Of a stretch of 64,000 nt of DNA, positions 33,755-42,983 are shown piece by piece. The DNA is taken from NCBI RefSeq assembly GCF_029910215.1, contig NZ_CP110395.1, positions 4,421,039-4,485,038 on the forward strand, written 5' to 3'. How positions within the stretch are numbered: the stretch's first letter is position 1; every line of letters begins with the position of its first letter. The position numbers were made by a program, and so were the translations under genes. The notes under the pieces were generated by a model. It did not search any database. It was not told the origin of the DNA and was given only the letters and a program-made list of their open reading frames with translations. The DNA is from Paraburkholderia sp. D15 (GTDB taxonomy: Bacteria; Pseudomonadota; Gammaproteobacteria; Burkholderiales; Burkholderiaceae).

Positions 33755-35329
33755 ATGAGCGCCACGGCTCCCGCCGCCGCCGATTCTGCCGCCCCACCCT
33801 CCGCCGAACTCGCACCGCTATCGGGCGGCACGCTGGCCCTGCTCACCGTCGGCCTTGCGCTCGGCACGTTCATGGAAGTGCTGGACACGTCGATCGCGAA
33901 CGTCGCGGTGCCGACGATCTCCGGCAGCCTCGGCGTGGCGACCAGCCAGGGCACCTGGGTGATTTCGTCGTATTCGGTCGCTTCGGCGATCGCCGTGCCG
34001 CTGACCGGCTGGCTTGCGCGGCGCGTCGGCGAAGTGCGGCTCTTCACGCTGTCCGTGCTGCTGTTCACGATCGCGTCGGCGCTGTGCGGCTTCGCGCACA
34101 ACTTCGAGTCGCTGATCGCGTTCCGGCTCGTGCAGGGGCTCGTGTCGGGACCGATGGTCCCGCTGTCGCAAACCATCCTGATGCGCTCCTATCCGCCGGA
34201 AAAGCGCGGCCTTGCGCTCGGCTTATGGGCGATGACCGTGATCTGCGCGCCGATCTTCGGCCCGGTGATGGGCGGCTACATCACCGACAACTTCACGTGG
34301 CCGTGGATCTTCTACATCAACGTGCCGATCGGGCTGTTTTCGGCGGTGTGCGCGTTCCTGCTGCTGCGCGGCCGCGAGACGAAGATCACCAATCAGCGTA
34401 TCGACGCGATCGGCCTCGCGCTGCTCGTGATCGGCGTGTCGTGCCTGCAGATGATGCTGGACCTCGGCAAGGACCGGGACTGGTTCAACTCGACCTTCAT
34501 CGTGACGCTGGCGATCATCGCGGTGGTGTCGCTCGCGTTCATGCTGGTGTGGGAGATGACGGAGAAAGAGCCGGTCGTCGATCTTTCGCTGTTCAAGGAC
34601 CGCAATTTCGCGCTCGGCGTGGTGATCATCTCATTCGGCTTCATGGCGTTCTTCGGCTCGGTGGTGATTTTCCCGCTGTGGCTGCAAACGGTGATGGGCT
34701 ATACGGCCGGCATCGCCGGGCTTGCGACCGCGCCGGTCGGCCTGCTCGCGCTGTTCCTGTCGCCGATGATCGGCAAGAACATGCATCGTCTGAATCTGCG
34801 GGTGGTGGCGAGCTTCGCGTTCGTCGTGTTCGCGTTCGTGTCGTTCTGGAACTCGACCTTCACGCTCGACGTGCCGTTCAATCACGTGATCTGGCCGCGA
34901 CTCGTGCAAGGCATCGGCGTGGCGTGCTTCTTCGTGCCGATGACGACCATCACGCTGTCCAGCGTGTCGGACGAGCGGCTGGCGAGCGCGTCGGGCTTGT
35001 CGAACTTTTTCCGGACCTTGTCGGGTGCGATCGGCACCGCGATCAGCACCACGTACTGGGAGAACGACACGATCTACCATCACGCGATGCTGACGGATTC
35101 GGTCAATGTCTATTCGGCCAACACGAACGCCTATACGAATGCGTTGGCGGGCGTCGGTCTGTCGGGCGACAGCCTTACCGCGCAGTTGAATCAGGTGGTG
35201 ACCGCGCAGGCGTACATGATGGCGACCAACGATTTCTTCCGGATCTCGTGCGCGGCTTTTATCGTGCTGGCGTTGCTGGTGTGGGTCACCAAACCACGCA
35301 AGGGCGTCGGCCCGTCGATGGGCCACTGA
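33755..35329 (+). CDS. emrB: EmrB/QacA-type (DHA2) multidrug efflux transporter
   Basis: A 524-residue inner-membrane pump with about 14 hydrophobic helices. The ATG at 33755 has a GAGGAG ribosome-binding site. DHA2 markers are LDTSIANVAVPTISGSLG in the first helix, WVISSYSVASAIAVPLTGWLARR, and FRLVQGLVSGPMVPLSQ. EmrB pumps normally work with an EmrA periplasmic adaptor; none is encoded here. The MarR gene is upstream, and a NodT-type outer-membrane channel is divergent. Proton-driven export is the family role; the substrate is unknown. Confidence 0.92.
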   Translation: MSATAPAAADSAAPPSAELAPLSGGTLALLTVGLALGTFMEVLDTSIANVAVPTISGSLGVATSQGTWVISSYSVASAIAVPLTGWLARRVGEVRLFTLSVLLFTIASALCGFAHNFESLIAFRLVQGLVSGPMVPLSQTILMRSYPPEKRGLALGLWAMTVICAPIFGPVMGGYITDNFTWPWIFYINVPIGLFSAVCAFLLLRGRETKITNQRIDAIGLALLVIGVSCLQMMLDLGKDRDWFNSTFIVTLAIIAVVSLAFMLVWEMTEKEPVVDLSLFKDRNFALGVVIISFGFMAFFGSVVIFPLWLQTVMGYTAGIAGLATAPVGLLALFLSPMIGKNMHRLNLRVVASFAFVVFAFVSFWNSTFTLDVPFNHVIWPRLVQGIGVACFFVPMTTITLSSVSDERLASASGLSNFFRTLSGAIGTAISTTYWENDTIYHHAMLTDSVNVYSANTNAYTNALAGVGLSGDSLTAQLNQVVTAQAYMMATNDFFRISCAAFIVLALLVWVTKPRKGVGPSMGH

Positions 35330-35344
35330 CGCCCTGCTTTTCGA

Positions 35345-35764
35345 TCACATCGCGCCAGTGGCGCCGTTCGTGCCGCTGGCGCCACTACGCACGTACTCCT
35401 TGAAGTCAGCGCCCGCTTCCCACGGATTCGGCTTGCAGCCCATCGAGCCGTCGCAATGCGCGGCGAAGCCGATCGTCGCCGTGCCGTCGGGGTTGGCCGT
35501 GCGGGTGATCTGATACGCCAGCGCGCGCTTGCCGCCGTCGGGCCCGGCGGTCTGGATCAAGGTATCGGTCGCGGCTTCGATCTTGTATTTCGAGTGGCTC
35601 GATACCCAGCTCTGTGCGCGCTGCCACCAGACGTCGCATTGGGCCTTGCTCGTACACGTGAGCGGCGTCGTCGCGATCTGCATGACGTCGGGGTTGACCT
35701 GGCCTTGCGTCGAACACCCGGCTGCCGCCGCGCACAACATAGCCAACAGACCTTTCTTCATCAC
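35345..35764 (-). CDS. Lipoprotein of unknown function
   Basis: A 139-residue protein; the first codon is GTG with an ATG immediately after at 35761. The signal peptide ends LCAAAAGC, a lipobox, and further cysteines occur in LTCTSKAQCDVWW and AHCDGSMGCKPNPW, suggesting disulfides. The mature part has a WQRAQSWVSSHSKYKIE segment. The family resembles small Burkholderia lipoproteins without known function. It converges on the efflux gene with a 15-bp gap. Confidence 0.75.
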   Translation of the reverse strand: MMKKGLLAMLCAAAAGCSTQGQVNPDVMQIATTPLTCTSKAQCDVWWQRAQSWVSSHSKYKIEAATDTLIQTAGPDGGKRALAYQITRTANPDGTATIGFAAHCDGSMGCKPNPWEAGADFKEYVRSGASGTNGATGAM

Positions 35765-35921
35765 GATGCTTTCCTCCCTCGCTGGAGCGCGTCATGTGAG
35801 TTTGGACCGTGGGGCCGGTGCGGTGTTTCATCTGCGTCAGAGAAACGTCAGATGGCGCGGAGAATTTGCCGATGACGCGCCGCGGTCGCTAAACGCGCCG
35901 TACAGGTTACCGACGTGCAAT

Positions 35922-35949
35922 AAAAAAGCGGCCACGTGGGCCGCTTTTT
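35922..35949 (-). terminator. Terminator of gshA
   Basis: AAAAAGCGGCC / GGGCCGCTTTTT arms around ACGT lie about 50 bp after the gshA stop; the T-run on the minus strand is six long. Confidence 0.85.
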
Positions 35950-35997
35950 CGTCGTATCAGTCGAGACCGCTCATTGCGATCACGCGCTGCTGACCGG

Positions 35998-37614
35998 TTA
36001 AACGCTGAACCGGTTCAACGTGTAGGCGCGATACGCGGCGACGAACGCATCGAACGAACCGACCTCTTCCTGTTCGAGCTTCTCCTGCTCCGCGAGCGAC
36101 TGTGCAGCGAGTTCGGTGAAGGCTTGGGTCTCTTCCGCATCCAGCGGACGCGAACGGAAATACGCGGCATGCGCTTCGCTCTGTTCGAGGCCGAACGCGA
36201 GGAAACTCTGCTGCTTGTCGCGCATGATCTGCAGCACGCGCGCCGAAGGCGTCAGCGACGCATCCGCCAGCTTCGCACGTTGTACCGCGACTGCGCGGAC
36301 ATGTGCGTCGCCGCCGTGCAAGGCGTCGAGCGTGGCCGCGGCCGCGTCGATCTTCACCATCAATGCTTCGGCCCATGCCGTCATCGCGACCGGTTGGCCA
36401 TCGCGTGTCAGTTCGAGGCCGGGCTTGCGGCCTTCCATCGTCACGCGGCCGAAGTTCTGGTTCGCTTCCGCGTACGCAGGCGGCGGCAGCGGCGCGCTAT
36501 CGTCGAGCGCGCAGACCAGCAGATAGGCGTCGAGAAAGCGCGACGTCTCCAGCGAAATACCGGTGGGCTCGAACGGATCGATGTCCATGCAGCGCACTTC
36601 GACATACTGCACGCCGCGCGCGGCCAATGCATGCAGCGGACGCTCACCCGGATACGTGACGCGCTTCGGGCGGATCGTCGAGTAGAACTCGTTTTCGATC
36701 TGCAACACGTTGGTGTTGATCTGCACCCACTCGCCGTCGCGCTGCGTGCCGATCGCCTCGTAAGCCGGGTACGGCTGGCTGACGGCTTTCGCGAGCGCGT
36801 CGAGATAGCCCGGCAGCGTGTCGTAGTCGGCGTGCAGCGCGGCCTGCGCGGTGGTGTTCGAGTAGCCGAGGTCGCTCATTCGCAGACTGGTGGCGTACGG
36901 GCGATACAGCGTGTCGGCGTCGAAGGTCTCGAGCGTATGCGCGCGACCTCGCAGGAAGCGCCGATCCAGCGCCGGCGACGCGCCGAACAGATACATCAGC
37001 AGCCAGTTGGTGCGGCGGAAATTGCGGATCAGCGCGAGATAGCGCTCCGACTGAAAATCGACCGCGCTCGCGGTGGATTGCTGATCGGCGTGCAGCAGGC
37101 GCCACACTTCTTCGTTCAGCGAATAGTTGTAGTGAATGCCCGCAATGCACTGCATGGTGCGGCCGTAACGCAGCGCGAGACCGATGCGATACACGTACTT
37201 CAGTTTGCCGATGTTCGAGGAGCCGTAATTCGCGATCGGAATGCCGTCGTCGGTATCGGGCAGCAAGCCCGGCATCGAGTCGTTCCACAGAATTTCGTCG
37301 CCGAGTTTTGCGTAGACGAAGCGGTGTAGCGTGTCGAGCTTGTCGAGCGTCTGCGCGACGTCGTGCTCGGCCGGCGTGATCAGTTCGATCAGCGCTTCCG
37401 AATAGTCGGTGGTCAGCGACGGATGCGTGAGCGCCGAACCGAGCGCGCGCGGATGCGGCGTCAACGCGAGCTGTCCTGCGCGCGTGACGCGCAGGCTTTC
37501 CTTTTCGATGCCGCGCAAGCCGTGCAGCAGCGCGTCGCGCTGCGGGCCGGAGGTCAGCACGGACAGGCGGTGCGAGAACGCGTCGGTCGTGCGGGAAGGT
37601 GTCGTGTTTGGCAT
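35998..37614 (-). CDS. gshA: Glutamate-cysteine ligase
   Basis: A 538-residue enzyme of the proteobacterial GshA family, from the ATG at 37614; a longer frame starts at 37686. It joins glutamate and cysteine in the first step of glutathione synthesis, using ATP. Motifs include LRGIEKESLRV near residue 34, the PSLTTDYSEALIELITP loop, IAGIHYNYS, and YVEVRCMDIDPF. It is a single-gene unit with its own terminator; the gshB gene is not in this window. Confidence 0.95.
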   Translation of the reverse strand: MPNTTPSRTTDAFSHRLSVLTSGPQRDALLHGLRGIEKESLRVTRAGQLALTPHPRALGSALTHPSLTTDYSEALIELITPAEHDVAQTLDKLDTLHRFVYAKLGDEILWNDSMPGLLPDTDDGIPIANYGSSNIGKLKYVYRIGLALRYGRTMQCIAGIHYNYSLNEEVWRLLHADQQSTASAVDFQSERYLALIRNFRRTNWLLMYLFGASPALDRRFLRGRAHTLETFDADTLYRPYATSLRMSDLGYSNTTAQAALHADYDTLPGYLDALAKAVSQPYPAYEAIGTQRDGEWVQINTNVLQIENEFYSTIRPKRVTYPGERPLHALAARGVQYVEVRCMDIDPFEPTGISLETSRFLDAYLLVCALDDSAPLPPPAYAEANQNFGRVTMEGRKPGLELTRDGQPVAMTAWAEALMVKIDAAAATLDALHGGDAHVRAVAVQRAKLADASLTPSARVLQIMRDKQQSFLAFGLEQSEAHAAYFRSRPLDAEETQAFTELAAQSLAEQEKLEQEEVGSFDAFVAAYRAYTLNRFSV

Positions 37615-37837
37615 TGAGGCGAGTCGGGCGCTGTCGGCCGCCATGTGCCGCTGCGCTGCTCGCGGGCGGTACGGCGCGGTTGACAACGTTCGGCATAATT
37701 TTCGGTAGCGGGCACTTTAACATCTCGCCAGAACGGCTGCTTGAGGCCGCTTCGGCGGCTGTTTTGCCCACCTTCGCCAGGCTGTGTCTCGCCCCGCCGA
37801 GCCTTGCCTGTCATGCCCGCGAGCGCTTTTGGCGCCG

Positions 37838-38755
37838 TTAGCCGCCGCGCGCCGCGCCCATCCGGTCCGCCACTTCATTCCACAGATGCATCGCCGCGTA
37901 CGCACGCCACGGCCGCCAGATGTCGGTGCGACTGCGCTGCTGCGTGGGCCGCGCGAGCGAGGGATCGCGTGCGCAGATCGATTGCATCAGCACGAGATCC
38001 CATGCGGGCCACGCGTCGGCGTCACGCCACGCGCGCATCGCAACGTACTCGACGGTCCACGGTCCGATCCCCGGCAACGCGAGCAAGGCGGCGCGCAACG
38101 CGGTGGTGTCGGCCGTGGTGCTGTCGACCGGCACATCGCCGGTGGCGACCGCATGCGCGAAACCCTGCAACGCCGCTACGCGTTTACCCGGCATGCCGAT
38201 CTGCGCGAGATCGACTGCGGCCAGTGCGGCGGGCGTCGGAAATCGCCATGCGGTGTTCTCGTGCGGATGCCCGTCGATGCGCTGCCCTGCCCGCTGCACC
38301 AACCGGCCGATGATCGTGGTCGCCGCCTTCACGCTGACCTGCTGACCGACGATCGCCCGCACCACCAGTTCGAAGCCGGACCACGCACCCGGCACGCGCA
38401 AACCCGGAACGGCGTCGACGAGCGGCGCAAGCCAGGGATCGGCGGAGAGTTCGGCGCCGATCTTCTTCGGATCGGCGTGCAAATCGAACATCCTCGCGAT
38501 GGGCACGGCAAGCGCGTTGGCGTGACGGCTCACGGGCCCGTCGATGCTCGCCACCAGACAGCGCTTGCGCGGATGCATGTGCACGCTGAGCGTGCCGCTG
38601 TCGCCGGCCCAATCGATCGCGCGGCGATACGCGCCGTCTTCCACGGCTTCGACGCCGGGCGTCGCGCGTCCACCGAAAAAACGCAGCAGACGCGGCCAGT
38701 CGAATGGCGCTTTGAACGGCAATTCCAGCGTGGCGACTTCGTCGATCGTGCTCAT
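37838..38755 (-). CDS. alkA: DNA-3-methyladenine glycosylase II
   Basis: A 305-residue base-excision glycosylase of the AlkA type. The N-terminal AlkA domain is followed by the helix-hairpin-helix LPGIGPWTVEYVAMRA and the catalytic aspartate in AWDLVL. It removes alkylated purines such as 3-methyladenine. Its start overlaps the ada stop by 4 bases, so it is co-expressed with the methylation-responsive Ada protein. The order ada-alkA is the standard adaptive-response operon. Confidence 0.93.
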   Translation of the reverse strand: MSTIDEVATLELPFKAPFDWPRLLRFFGGRATPGVEAVEDGAYRRAIDWAGDSGTLSVHMHPRKRCLVASIDGPVSRHANALAVPIARMFDLHADPKKIGAELSADPWLAPLVDAVPGLRVPGAWSGFELVVRAIVGQQVSVKAATTIIGRLVQRAGQRIDGHPHENTAWRFPTPAALAAVDLAQIGMPGKRVAALQGFAHAVATGDVPVDSTTADTTALRAALLALPGIGPWTVEYVAMRAWRDADAWPAWDLVLMQSICARDPSLARPTQQRSRTDIWRPWRAYAAMHLWNEVADRMGAARGG

Positions 38756-39945
38756 GCGGCGTGATTCAGTTTGTTGGAAGCGAGGCGGGTGGACGAGTCG
38801 ATGCCGGCGTCAGCATCGACGAGTGCGGGCTCGCAACGCTCGCGCGACGCGGCCGAACCGCCAGCGGCATGCAACGCCTCATTGTCGAGCAACGCGGCCT
38901 TGCGCGGCAAACCCCAGCGATAACCCGCCAGCGCCCCACCCTTTTGCACCACGCGATGACACGGAATCGCCAATGCCACCGGATTCGTCGCGCACGCGCT
39001 CGCCACCGCACGCACCGCGCGCGGCGAACCGACCGCTTCGGCGATGTCCGAATAGCTGCGCGTCTCGCCGTACGGAATGCGCCGCAGCGCCTCCCAGACG
39101 CGCTGGCGGAACGCCGTCGCGGCGATGTCGAGCGGCAGATCGAAGTCATGTCGCGTGCCGTGCAGATATGCGTCGATCTGCGCGACGAACGGTGCGAGCC
39201 GCTCGGGGTCTTCCTGCAACTCGGCGTTGGCGAATTCGTTTTGCAGATCCTCGGCGAGGATCGCTTCGTCGTCGCCGAAACCGATCTTGCAGATGCCCTT
39301 GTCCGTCGCGGCGACCAGCACGAAACCGAGCGTCGTCGATGCGCACGCATAACGCACCGTCAGCCCCGCGCCCTTGCGCCGATACGCGGACGGCGCCATG
39401 CCGAGTTCCGCCGACGCGCTGTCGTACATCCGCGACGGTGAGCCGAAGCCGGCGTCGAGCGTGGCGCGCGTGACGTCGGCGCCGCTTTGCAGCGCGTCGC
39501 GCAGGGCCGCGCCGCGTTGCGCGGCCTGGTATTGCCGCGGCGAGACGCCCACCACGCGCTTGAACAGGCGCTGCAGGTGAAACGGACTGACGTGCACGGC
39601 GTCGCTCAATTGCGCGAGCGTCAGGCGCTGCTGCGGATCGGCGTCCAGCGCGGCGCAGGCGCGGTTGACGATCTCCAGCTCGCGCGGCAGGCCGCCAGGC
39701 TGACAGCGCTTGCAATCGCGAAATCCGGCAGCGCGGGCGTCGGCGACATCGGTGAAAAACGCGACGTTCTCGCGACGCGGCTGGCGCGACGCGCACGACG
39801 GGCGGCAAAACACGCCGGTGGTTTTGACGGCGTAGAAGAACGCGCCGTCGGCTTGCGGCTCGCGGCGGGTGACGGCTTCCCAGCGATCGTCGTCGGAAGA
39901 CCAGGCGTCGGCGTGGGGGGATGAATTGGCTGTATGGCGGTTCAT
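38752..39945 (-). CDS. ada: Ada: DNA methyl-phosphotriester/O6-methylguanine methyltransferase and activator
   Basis: A 397-residue three-part protein. The N-terminal zinc domain has Cys47, Cys51, Cys78 and Cys81, where Cys47 equals the methyl-accepting Cys38 of E. coli Ada. An AraC-type helix-turn-helix follows (LRDALQSGADVTRATLDAGFGSPSRM). The C-terminal domain ends with the suicide methyltransferase site IPCHRVV. Methylated Ada activates its own operon, including the overlapping alkA. The length is about 40 residues over E. coli Ada, from the N-terminus and linkers. Confidence 0.96.
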   Translation of the reverse strand: MNRHTANSSPHADAWSSDDDRWEAVTRREPQADGAFFYAVKTTGVFCRPSCASRQPRRENVAFFTDVADARAAGFRDCKRCQPGGLPRELEIVNRACAALDADPQQRLTLAQLSDAVHVSPFHLQRLFKRVVGVSPRQYQAAQRGAALRDALQSGADVTRATLDAGFGSPSRMYDSASAELGMAPSAYRRKGAGLTVRYACASTTLGFVLVAATDKGICKIGFGDDEAILAEDLQNEFANAELQEDPERLAPFVAQIDAYLHGTRHDFDLPLDIAATAFRQRVWEALRRIPYGETRSYSDIAEAVGSPRAVRAVASACATNPVALAIPCHRVVQKGGALAGYRWGLPRKAALLDNEALHAAGGSAASRERCEPALVDADAGIDSSTRLASNKLNHAA

Positions 39946-40123
39946 GACGGGTTCCAGTCAGGCAGTGTCGATGATTAGCAATGTAGGCCGCCTGGCCCTA
40001 CGCTACGCCCCGGTTCTTGCTCTGTCATTGCGCTTCCTCGTAGGCCCGAACGCCCGTCAGGCGGTCGTTTTGCCGCAAACTGCGACAATTTGGCCCAATA
40101 TCGGGTTTTCCCTTAAAAAGTTA

Positions 40124-40152
40124 TTGCGTCGCACCAACCCTGTGTGTATATT
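40124..40152 (+). promoter_or_regulatory. Candidate promoter for a small RNA
   Basis: TTGCGT and TATATT with a 17-bp spacer; the -10 matches consensus at five of six positions, the -35 only at three. Transcription would begin near 40159. Confidence 0.45.
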
Positions 40153-40158
40153 AGTCCC

Positions 40159-40220
40159 TGTCTCCTCCATGTCTCCTCCTGATATGGATTCAGCCCGCTC
40201 CACATTGAGCGGGCTTTTTT
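40159..40220 (+). ncRNA. Candidate small RNA with two anti-Shine-Dalgarno motifs
   Basis: A roughly 60-base RNA could run from the promoter above to a strong terminator (40192-40220). The unpaired 5' half carries CTCCTCC and CTCCTCCTG, which complement ribosome-binding sites. No start codon with a ribosome-binding site is present. The rest of the 39946-40342 gap holds only the ada promoter and nothing else recognisable. Confidence 0.5.
40192..40220 (+). terminator. Rho-independent terminator
   Basis: Stem AGCCCGCTC / GAGCGGGCT with loop CACATT and seven T residues. No protein gene on the plus strand precedes it; it fits the candidate small RNA. Confidence 0.88.
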
Positions 40221-40342
40221 TCGTCCGTCGTTTCCGCATCGAGTCGTGATCCGCCCCTGCTGATTTCGGATCGCACGGCGCACGCGCTTCTCTCTACACT
40301 GGCGATTCCTTTGTTTTGCGAATCAGACGAGGAGCGTCCACG

Positions 40343-40768
40343 ATGAAAATCCACATTCGCGAAATCGACCACGTCGTCATCCGGGCGACCGACGCCCAGG
40401 CGCTGGCGCGCTTTTACTGCGACGTGCTTGGTTGCAGCCTCGAGAAGGAACAGCGCGATCTCGGCTTGACGCAATTGCGCGCGGGACGTTCGCTGATCGA
40501 CCTGTTGCAGGTCGGCGCGCGGCTCGACCATGCCGAGAATGGCGTGCCGGGCGCGGGAAGGAACATGGATCACCTGTGTCTACGCGTCGAACCGTTCGAC
40601 GCCGATGCGCTCAAGGCGCATCTCAGTGAACGCGGAGCGCGGCTAGGCGAGTTTGGACTGCGCTATGGTGCGGACGGCTTTGGGCCGTCGCTGTATCTGT
40701 TCGATCCAGAGGGCAATATGGTCGAACTTAAAGGGCCGCCCGAAGCGGCGCGCGCGACATCGCTTTAA
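40343..40768 (+). CDS. VOC-superfamily (glyoxalase/dioxygenase-like) protein
   Basis: A 141-residue vicinal-oxygen-chelate protein from the ATG at 40343, with a GAGGAG ribosome-binding site. The fold is two beta-alpha-beta-beta-beta units: IDHVVIRATDAQALARFYCDVLG and MDHLCLRVEPFDADALKAHL. Likely metal ligands are His in IDHVVI, His in MDHLCL and the Glu in GNMVELKGP. The family includes glyoxalases, dioxygenases and resistance proteins; substrate unknown. It is a single gene. Confidence 0.85.
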   Translation: MKIHIREIDHVVIRATDAQALARFYCDVLGCSLEKEQRDLGLTQLRAGRSLIDLLQVGARLDHAENGVPGAGRNMDHLCLRVEPFDADALKAHLSERGARLGEFGLRYGADGFGPSLYLFDPEGNMVELKGPPEAARATSL

Positions 40769-40876
40769 TCAATGCTCGATGGCCGGGTCGAGCGCGGCGG
40801 GCCAACCGGGCGTTCATACTATGCGCGGTTGCCTTCAGGCCAACGCGGGACGCCGCCGCCCTTGCCCACCACGACT

Positions 40877-41431
40877 TCAAACGTTCGCGGGCGCCTTCAA
40901 CACCGTCCAGTCGATCTTGACTGCATCGGCGTCGGCGCTGCCGAGCCATGCTTCGCCGTCCTGAACCGTGCATTGCAGGCGCATGGTCCGCTCCGCCAGC
41001 GAGCCGAGCGATGCGGCCACGTCTTCGCCGAGCGTCCACACGGTCACGTTGCGCATCCGCTCCACCTTGTTGCGCACGCCTTGCCACCAGATGTCCGAGG
41101 TCCGGCCGCCGTAGGCGACCACGATGACCTCGTTCGAGCGGCCGCTCGCCTTCGCGATGCGCCGTTCATCCGGTTGGCCGACCTCGATCCAGGTTTCGAT
41201 CGCGCCGGTCAGATCTTTTTCCCACAGATCCGGCTCGTCGACGTCCGACAAACCTTTGCAGAATTCGAGGCGCTCCTGCGCGAACAGCGCGAACGCGGCG
41301 ACACGGACCATCATCCGTTCGTCGGTTTCGGAGGGATGGCGGGCGATCGTCAGCGAGTGGTCGGCGTAGTAGTGCCGGTCCATGTTGGCGATCTGCAGTT
41401 CCGCCTTGTAAATCGTCGATTTGAGAGCCAT
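40877..41431 (-). CDS. yaeQ: YaeQ-family protein
   Basis: A 184-residue protein from the ATG at 41431, matching the usual YaeQ length; the open frame runs further upstream without family text. It begins MALKSTIYKAELQIANMDRHYY and shows ARHPSETDERMMVRVAAFALFA, DEPDLWEKDLTGAIETWIEVGQPDERR and YGGR. YaeQ proteins have a PD-(D/E)XK nuclease-like fold, with the Glu and Asp in these motifs as candidate active-site residues. The cellular role is not established. Confidence 0.92.
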   Translation of the reverse strand: MALKSTIYKAELQIANMDRHYYADHSLTIARHPSETDERMMVRVAAFALFAQERLEFCKGLSDVDEPDLWEKDLTGAIETWIEVGQPDERRIAKASGRSNEVIVVAYGGRTSDIWWQGVRNKVERMRNVTVWTLGEDVAASLGSLAERTMRLQCTVQDGEAWLGSADADAVKIDWTVLKAPANV

Positions 41432-42054
41432 GCCGTTGCTAAACCAGGCGCTCGCTCCACCGGAGCGAACTGAAAAAGAATCGTCGACGGCGCGTTGCCG
41501 TTTTCCGTGTTTGTTGTACATCGTCTGTTCCTCCCGCGCCGTCAGCCGGTCGCCGATACCACGAGAGAAGCATTTATTGCGCCACAGGCGGCGCGAAGGC
41601 GTGCCGACGATGTCGCCGGCGGCATCCCATATGGCCTCGCGTGCTGCGCAGGCCGCGGGGGAAAGCGAAATGAGCCGGCGCGTGATGATACCGAATGTAT
41701 CTATCCTGTACCGTGAATCGCCCGGAATATGCGCCGCGATCCGTGCCGTTGGCGCCGATGCGTCACTTCGGCAGGTAAAACCGCCAACACTTAGCGTTGT
41801 GCGAATAGCCGAGAGATGGTCGGAATATTGTGTGCATGATCGCAATTTGCGACGAAATTGCGCCGATCGGGGAAAACATAGGAGGAAAGGCCTGCGTTGG
41901 CTACTGCCTCTACTGCCTCGGTGGAAGCGGAACACGCGTTATGAGGGCAATTTCCCGCAACGTCCAATCTGTTTCATCTTCGAGAAAGCCGCCCGGACGT
42001 CAGCACAAGCGGCGAAATGCATAAGCGGTCACGAAAAATACTCGCACAAAAACA
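41432..42054. other. Gene-free stretch upstream of yaeQ
   Basis: About 620 bp with no credible gene on either strand; the longest plus-strand frame is antisense to the yaeQ leader and has no family features. A ribosome-binding-like GGAGGAAC lies on the minus strand near 41525 in front of an ATG that is in frame with yaeQ, so a longer YaeQ form cannot be excluded. The right part is AT-richer than its surroundings. Confidence 0.4.
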
Positions 42055-42085
42055 AATCGGCCGGACATGTCATGTCCGGCCGATT
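42055..42085 (-). terminator. Long perfect hairpin, likely terminator
   Basis: Fifteen-bp perfect arms AATCGGCCGGACATG with a one-base centre; on the minus strand it is followed by a broken T-run. It lies about 115 bp after the stop of the small secreted protein. A second hairpin TTCCGGC-N4-GCCGGAA occurs near 42156. Confidence 0.55.
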
Positions 42086-42199
42086 CAGTACTCACGCGTT
42101 CTCACTCTCCGATTTAAAAAAACCGGAGCAGCTATTCCAACTGCGCACAACCTCATTCCGGCATTAAGCCGGAATGACGGCGTTCAGCTAATTGCCGGT

Positions 42200-42538
42200 T
42201 TATTGCTTGATAAACCGGTCGTTTGCCCAAAGGCCTTCCGTGTCGCTATTGCCTGAATTCACGAATTCGACGTCATGGCCGACCACGCGGACCACGCGGA
42301 AGCTCGAGTTTTCAGGCGTCGATACGCACTGATAGCCGGAGAAGAATTCCTGCATCTTCTGCTGTTCGCCCGCCTGTGCGTGCTGGTCGGCGGCGTCGAG
42401 CTTATCCTTCGACAAACAGCCGTACGCATTGGCTTTGAACTGGATGGTTTGCTGCGGCTTGATCATGACGTCTTGCGCCTGAACAGCGGCGGCTGCCAAA
42501 CCCGCAATGGCGAAAACAAGGGCGATTCGCGTTTTCAT
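42200..42538 (-). CDS. Small secreted protein of unknown function
   Basis: A 112-residue protein from the ATG at 42538. The signal peptide (MKTRIALVFAIAGLAAAAVQA) ends before QDVMIKPQQTIQF. The mature part has two cysteines (YGCLSKD and GYQCVS), probably disulfide-bonded, and a polar coiled-coil-like KLDAADQHAQAGEQQKMQE segment. A ribosome-binding GGAG lies upstream. The family is not recognised. Confidence 0.75.
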   Translation of the reverse strand: MKTRIALVFAIAGLAAAAVQAQDVMIKPQQTIQFKANAYGCLSKDKLDAADQHAQAGEQQKMQEFFSGYQCVSTPENSSFRVVRVVGHDVEFVNSGNSDTEGLWANDRFIKQ

Positions 42539-42983
42539 ATTTTCCTCCGGTGCGGGTCGCAATACTCAGGTTAGCTATGTATTTAACAATAACGTCGCAC
42601 CCGCATCTCGCACTTTAGGAGAATGGTGAAGAACGACAAGCACATCTTGTGTGCGGTCGCAACAGTGGCGAATTGTCGCAGCATGCGTCGCCCGTGCTTA
42701 AACATTGATCAGCTGCTTAAATGGCCCGGACTGTGATGGATTACTAAGCGACGGCGAGGGCGCACCGCTTTAACCAGTAAAGCTTTGCGGTGCGTATTGG
42801 CGTAAACGAGCAGCACCAATTAAGTGAATTACTACAATTTAATCGGCGGCTTGGTGCATTGCACACAAAGTCATTCGGCCGATCAAAGCAAAATCGCGAA
42901 ATAACGGTGTACGTGCAGAAGATAAACGATGCCAGGCCGATTCACGGGCGACCTGAGCCCGTGTCGATGCAGACTCGCGGGTG
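42539..42983. other. Gene-free stretch
   Basis: About 445 bp, AT-richer than average, with no supported gene. It holds the promoter of the small secreted protein; no operator or terminator was recognised. Confidence 0.4.

Noticed and set aside
41421..42167. 248-codon plus-strand frame between yaeQ and the small secreted gene
   Set aside because: It begins inside the yaeQ leader, lacks a ribosome-binding site and reads as mixed-composition noise.
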